Positions 12,481 through 12,590 of a stretch of DNA of 12,590 nt are shown one piece after another (within the stretch, counting starts at the first letter, position 1; the number at the start of each line of letters is the position of its first letter). The DNA is from JBEKYD01 sp052325345 (GTDB lineage: Bacteria > Acidobacteriota > Terriglobia > Bryobacterales > Bryobacteraceae). The notes under the pieces are model-generated. The model was given only the letters and a program-made list of their open reading frames with translations, searched no databases and was not told where the DNA came from. Location: the NCBI GenBank assembly GCA_052325345.1, contig JBKQVG010000206.1:1-12590 (forward strand), given 5' to 3'. A program made the position numbers and the translations under genes.

Positions 12481-12590
12481 ATGACGATGGCTTACCTGCT
12501 CTGCCGCAATCGCGTGGCGGCAAACAGGTTTGGCACCGGTATTCCGATTCAAGCGCGGAAGGTATTTGGAAGTGATGGTCGATGTGGGGC
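12481..12590 (+). other. Doubtful start of a gene running off the right edge
   Basis: ATG 12481 or 12487 opens a frame (MAYLLCRNRVA...) that is still open at the window end. CGGGAG lies about eight bases before 12487, a reasonable ribosome binding site. After about twelve residues, a neighbouring frame reads VWHRYSDSSAEG. This faintly resembles the RVADFDRWKPVFDSH start of antibiotic-monooxygenase-like small proteins and would need a frameshift. Too short to call. Confidence 0.2.

Overview
The window reads like part of a GC-rich soil bacterium chromosome, most likely an Acidobacteriota of the Solibacter/Bryobacter type. That placement is an inference. It rests on GC-rich coding on both strands, the gene mix (S10 carboxypeptidase with signal peptide, HEAT-repeat protein, helical-thioredoxin fusion, CpsB-type PHP phosphatase, TA pair), and short dispersed hairpin repeats next to stop codons. 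No rRNA, tRNA, CRISPR array, transposase or phage gene was seen.

Left third (1-3790), all on the minus strand: a lipoprotein of DUF4352-like type (3264-3782), a TPR-like/thioredoxin protein with a CPDC motif (2313-3188), a HEAT-repeat protein with a very acidic tail (1431-2279), and the N-terminal 429 codons of an exported serine carypeptidase-type S10 carboxypeptidase that runs off the left edge. A divergent plus-strand gene (3894-4661) encodes a CpsB/YwqE-type PHP phosphatase, a family tied to capsule/exopolysaccharide control.

Middle repeat island (4662-5466): about 800 bp with no convincing intact gene. It holds three copies of a 55-60 bp two-hairpin element. Two of them sit 2-3 bp after the stop codons of flanking genes, and two of the three end as clear intrinsic terminators. 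It also holds an 18-bp-arm inverted repeat, a 32-bp-arm inverted repeat of the CACAGATGAACACAG type, and a low-GC protein fragment without a normal start.

Right half (5467-10766), the most interesting part: a nucleotide-sugar locus on the minus strand. A 1100-codon protein fuses an L-fucokinase-like GHMP kinase (N-terminal half) to a UDPGP-type nucleotidyltransferase (C-terminal half). A separate GalU-like nucleotidyltransferase lies at 9862-10731. The locus has been rearranged. A copy of the galU promoter and start, joined in frame to the galU end, lies directly in front of the fusion gene. This leaves a 23-codon mini-galU that still overlaps the fusion gene start by GTGA. The intact galU is now about 1 kb away and is followed by only the first few codons of a second kinase start. 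Between the two copies, on the opposite strand, lies an AbrB/MazE-like antitoxin plus PIN toxin pair, and the PIN gene carries a frameshift.

Right edge: a divergent APC-family amino-acid permease (10891-12381), a small hairpin, and a doubtful open frame running off the window.

The likely shared theme of the centre and right is surface-sugar metabolism: salvage kinase, sugar-1-phosphate nucleotidyltransferases and a CpsB-type phosphatase. The substrate cannot be fixed from sequence alone.
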